The position numbers were made by a program, and so were the translations under genes. Below are positions 21,377-23,860 of a stretch of DNA of 23,860 nt, one piece after another. The stretch is from positions 1 to 23,860 of the IMG/VR virus record IMGVR_UViG_3300035212_000876, one strand, 5' to 3'. How positions within the stretch are numbered: the stretch's first letter is position 1; each line of letters begins with the position of its first letter. This DNA comes from a virus. The notes below the pieces were generated by a model, which was given only the letters and a program-made list of their open reading frames with translations, did not search any database and was not told where the DNA came from.

Positions 21377-23826
21377 TGTCTTATACTTACGATAATATAC
21401 AATTAGATTGCATCGATAGCAGCGGAACTGTTTTATATAACATTGCAACGTTTACGGCTTCGACTATTCCCGCAGTGCCTGTCGAAGGCTTGGCAATAGG
21501 TATTAAAGTTCGACTTACATTTACTATTAACAGTTCAGGCGCTAATAGCTTTTTAAATAAACAACTAAGATTTAATCCAGGGCTTTATGTTTTATCAAAT
21601 CCTATTAACGCTTTAGATTTTGGATATGAAACATTAAACCCATTAAGCACCACGCCACAACAGGCTGTTTTAAATGTTCCTATTCCCACGTTGCAAAATA
21701 TATATTGTGAGATGTCAAAGAATGCACCGCCTCACGATATTGCAACAGTACTATTTGAATTTTACGTTACAAATGATACTACTAACTTTATATTTGGCAA
21801 TTCATCTAATTCAAATGTAAATAGATTTTTAGCGTCAAGTTCTTTAGGTTTGCCTAATAACATAGGTCAAATAGTTTACAACCAAACAAAGAATTTAAGT
21901 TTAGGATGTAAAGTTTTTGATTCAGCAGGTTTTGACATTGTAGTAACTACACCATTTGGCGCAAGATTTGCAAATATACTTGTAGATGCTCGTTGGTACA
22001 ATTCCGACTATTTAGGGTATAGCTTATTGATGCGATATATTCGTGAACTTGAAATAACATCAGCATCGCAAATAGCTGCAAGTTTACCACTACTTACAGA
22101 AGCAAAAGCAACAGCGGCACAACCAAATACATCTACAATTCCAAACGCTATTTTTACCGTTACTAATAATCAGTTAGCAGTAGGTGAAGATAATTCAGTT
22201 AGAATATTATTAAGAGGCGAAGCATACAACGGGTCAGTTGCAAATCCTGCAATTACTGATATTCGCGTTTTGCTTTTTAGAGTTGACACGGCTTTAAATA
22301 ATACAGACTTTGTTACTGACTTACAATTATCTGATGCAGTAATACCACAGGCAACACCTGGCAGCGGTCAACTAAACGGCGCTATTTATTCGCCTTCGGA
22401 TTGGTTTGAAGATGTACCAAATCCCGATGACATAGAAGTGCAATTTGTTATTGATGGTTCACAGCTACAAATAAACGGTCAATATTACATAGTGGTAAAT
22501 ATTCATGACAGCGCAAATCCTGAATATGTAACTTCACATCTAAGCCCATTATTAACTGCTACATACACAGCGCCTGCAATACCAACGTTAACGGGATTTA
22601 TTAGCACTTACAATACTGAGTACAGCGGAAACGAATTAACAATAGCACCGCACCAACGTATTAAGGCCCGTTTAGATATTGATAAATTAAGTTATCAAAG
22701 CGCGCTAAATGCAATTGGTTTAACAGGTACTTTTGATGGAAGTGTAGCGGGCATTATTTGTAGGCTTACAAATGTCCCAGGCGTTGTTAACCAAGTGCAG
22801 GGTTATATTCCTGCAAACCCGCCAATTACAACGGCTGACATGGTTATTGTAAATGAAACTGTAAATGATTTAGTTTTAGATTGTATCTTTAGAATAGCTG
22901 AAGAATATGCAGGCACATCGACTGAAATAACATGGACTATTAGTTTAAATCAGCCGACTTCGACTAATGGCATAACACAATTTACACAAATAGATTATGT
23001 TCAAAAATTAGATGTCGATGTTTTTGAAAATGACGCAATAACGCCAAATTTATTAAGCATTAAATTTTACGATTTAGCAGATTATATCGTAGGCATTAAA
23101 ACCGAAATAATAGACATTTGCGATGCTGACCAAATAATAGCCGAAGTAGAAAAAGACCCTGCGTTAAATGGTTCTGTTAATTTGATAGCTACGATTTACC
23201 CTGCAAATGAATTGGGCGATACAAATAATAATGCTATTGAAGAGGAATCAAGTTGGCAGCCTATAACTATTCAGATGCAACAGTTAGTAAGTGGAAAACT
23301 TGACGATGTGGCGGCATCATTTGATGTTAATGACTTAGCTATTTTTAAAATAAATGTACAGCAATTAACGCAAGGTCAAAGATATTGGGTTACGGCAATC
23401 GCTTATCAGCAAATACCCGATTATTGCCCTATTGGTTTAGTTGCATTAACAAGCACAAATACTTACCGCGTTGTTGGCGTTTTGCCGTTGTGGACCATTA
23501 CAGGCAATCCTACAGCGGTTATAGCTGAAATATTAGCGCATCCCGATTATGTAGGCGGTTTAAATGTTGTTCAAAATAACTTTGTAGATAATGCTAACAA
23601 CCCCGTAGGCGTTTTAAGTTACGCTGGCAATGTAGTTACTGCAATTAAGATTAGCGATGTATTTGCAGTTGTTTATTATAGATTTGTAGTTGATGCTGAT
23701 TTTGACCCAGGCACAGGACCGCACACAATAAGACACGAAATTTTAATGCCTGTTCCAATTCCTTTACCTGCATTGCCACCGATTACAAATTTTGATAACA
23801 ACTATAAATGTAGCGATTTAGGATAA
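21376..23826 (+). CDS. Large beta-rich tail protein (tail-tip or fibre candidate)
   Basis: An 816-residue protein rich in Thr, Asn, Val, Ile and Ala, with little helix and long alternating beta patterns that suggest immunoglobulin-like or fibronectin-like modules (for example near 275-420 and 540-690). It ends with a proline-rich MPVPIPLPALPP linker. It follows the hub protein with a 1-nt TAATG overlap. It is probably an exposed tail protein, perhaps receptor-binding or structural, but no carbohydrate-binding or depolymerase motif can be named. The ATG start at 21376 is set by coupling to the upstream stop. Confidence 0.65.
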   Translation: MSYTYDNIQLDCIDSSGTVLYNIATFTASTIPAVPVEGLAIGIKVRLTFTINSSGANSFLNKQLRFNPGLYVLSNPINALDFGYETLNPLSTTPQQAVLNVPIPTLQNIYCEMSKNAPPHDIATVLFEFYVTNDTTNFIFGNSSNSNVNRFLASSSLGLPNNIGQIVYNQTKNLSLGCKVFDSAGFDIVVTTPFGARFANILVDARWYNSDYLGYSLLMRYIRELEITSASQIAASLPLLTEAKATAAQPNTSTIPNAIFTVTNNQLAVGEDNSVRILLRGEAYNGSVANPAITDIRVLLFRVDTALNNTDFVTDLQLSDAVIPQATPGSGQLNGAIYSPSDWFEDVPNPDDIEVQFVIDGSQLQINGQYYIVVNIHDSANPEYVTSHLSPLLTATYTAPAIPTLTGFISTYNTEYSGNELTIAPHQRIKARLDIDKLSYQSALNAIGLTGTFDGSVAGIICRLTNVPGVVNQVQGYIPANPPITTADMVIVNETVNDLVLDCIFRIAEEYAGTSTEITWTISLNQPTSTNGITQFTQIDYVQKLDVDVFENDAITPNLLSIKFYDLADYIVGIKTEIIDICDADQIIAEVEKDPALNGSVNLIATIYPANELGDTNNNAIEEESSWQPITIQMQQLVSGKLDDVAASFDVNDLAIFKINVQQLTQGQRYWVTAIAYQQIPDYCPIGLVALTSTNTYRVVGVLPLWTITGNPTAVIAEILAHPDYVGGLNVVQNNFVDNANNPVGVLSYAGNVVTAIKISDVFAVVYYRFVVDADFDPGTGPHTIRHEILMPVPIPLPALPPITNFDNNYKCSDLG

Positions 23827-23852
23827 AAATATTTTAATTTAATTTTTATTTG

Positions 23853-23860
23853 TATCTTTG
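23853..23860 (+). promoter_or_regulatory. Possible -7 element at the window edge
   Basis: TATCTTTG is a full match to TAnnTTTG, after an A/T-rich gap following the last tail gene. No TTTG lies at 19 nt upstream, and the gene it would serve is outside the window. Confidence 0.4.

Overview
This 23.9 kb window is part of a tailed double-stranded DNA phage genome or prophage, with long-tailed siphovirus-like structural genes, from a host in the Bacteroidota. The host call rests on promoters of the form TTTG-N19-TAnnTTTG, which is the Bacteroidota primary-sigma consensus. The clearest are at 15244-15274 (- strand, perfect) and 7666-7696 (+ strand). Low GC, the scarcity of Shine-Dalgarno sites and small proteins that resemble Bacteroidota phage families agree with it. 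No integrase, portal or capsid gene is visible, so lifestyle and capsid type are open. The genetic code looks standard.

Left arm (1-7647, - strand): a leftward operon headed by an XRE-like HTH gene. It then runs through an SF2 helicase, a GNAT-like/DNA-methyltransferase fusion, a radical-SAM-like Cys-rich protein, a lysozyme-like lipoprotein, two small unknowns, a VRR-NUC nuclease, another small unknown, a stand-alone DnaB N-terminal domain, and a primase/helicase-type ATPase cut by the window edge. Most junctions are 4-nt ATGA overlaps. The radical-SAM-like gene and its very A/T-rich flank, with a 12-bp inverted repeat and a tRNA-like fold, look acquired. Together with the methyltransferase fusion they form a plausible DNA-modification cassette.

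Centre (7729-10664, + strand): a PD-(D/E)XK exonuclease and a Rad52-like annealing protein form a recombination module. Four small genes of unknown function accompany it, one of them an eroded HNH protein. Two promoter-hairpin-terminator RNA units lie at 9262-9365 and 10192-10275; the first is predicted to form an 8-bp loop-loop kissing contact. A 229-bp two-fold symmetric array of GTTAC/GTTAAC elements (10284-10512) follows, built from four 17-bp repeats (two direct, two inverted, 60-bp spacing) around one centre at 10398. A pure A/T tract comes next. This array between the replication/recombination genes and the terminase genes is a candidate origin or packaging site.

Right arm (10665-23860): small and large terminase and a metallophosphoesterase on the + strand; then a leftward island (promoter at 15244-15274) with a phage sigma factor and a secreted SPOR-like protein; then rightward tail genes. 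The tail genes are a tail-assembly-chaperone pair joined by a probable -1 frameshift at a T9 run (15848-15856), the tape measure protein, a 41-aa protein, an overlapping membrane-protein/lipoprotein pair that looks like a spanin module, and two large tail proteins. The phage sigma factor may switch on late genes, but no sigma-specific promoter could be defined here.
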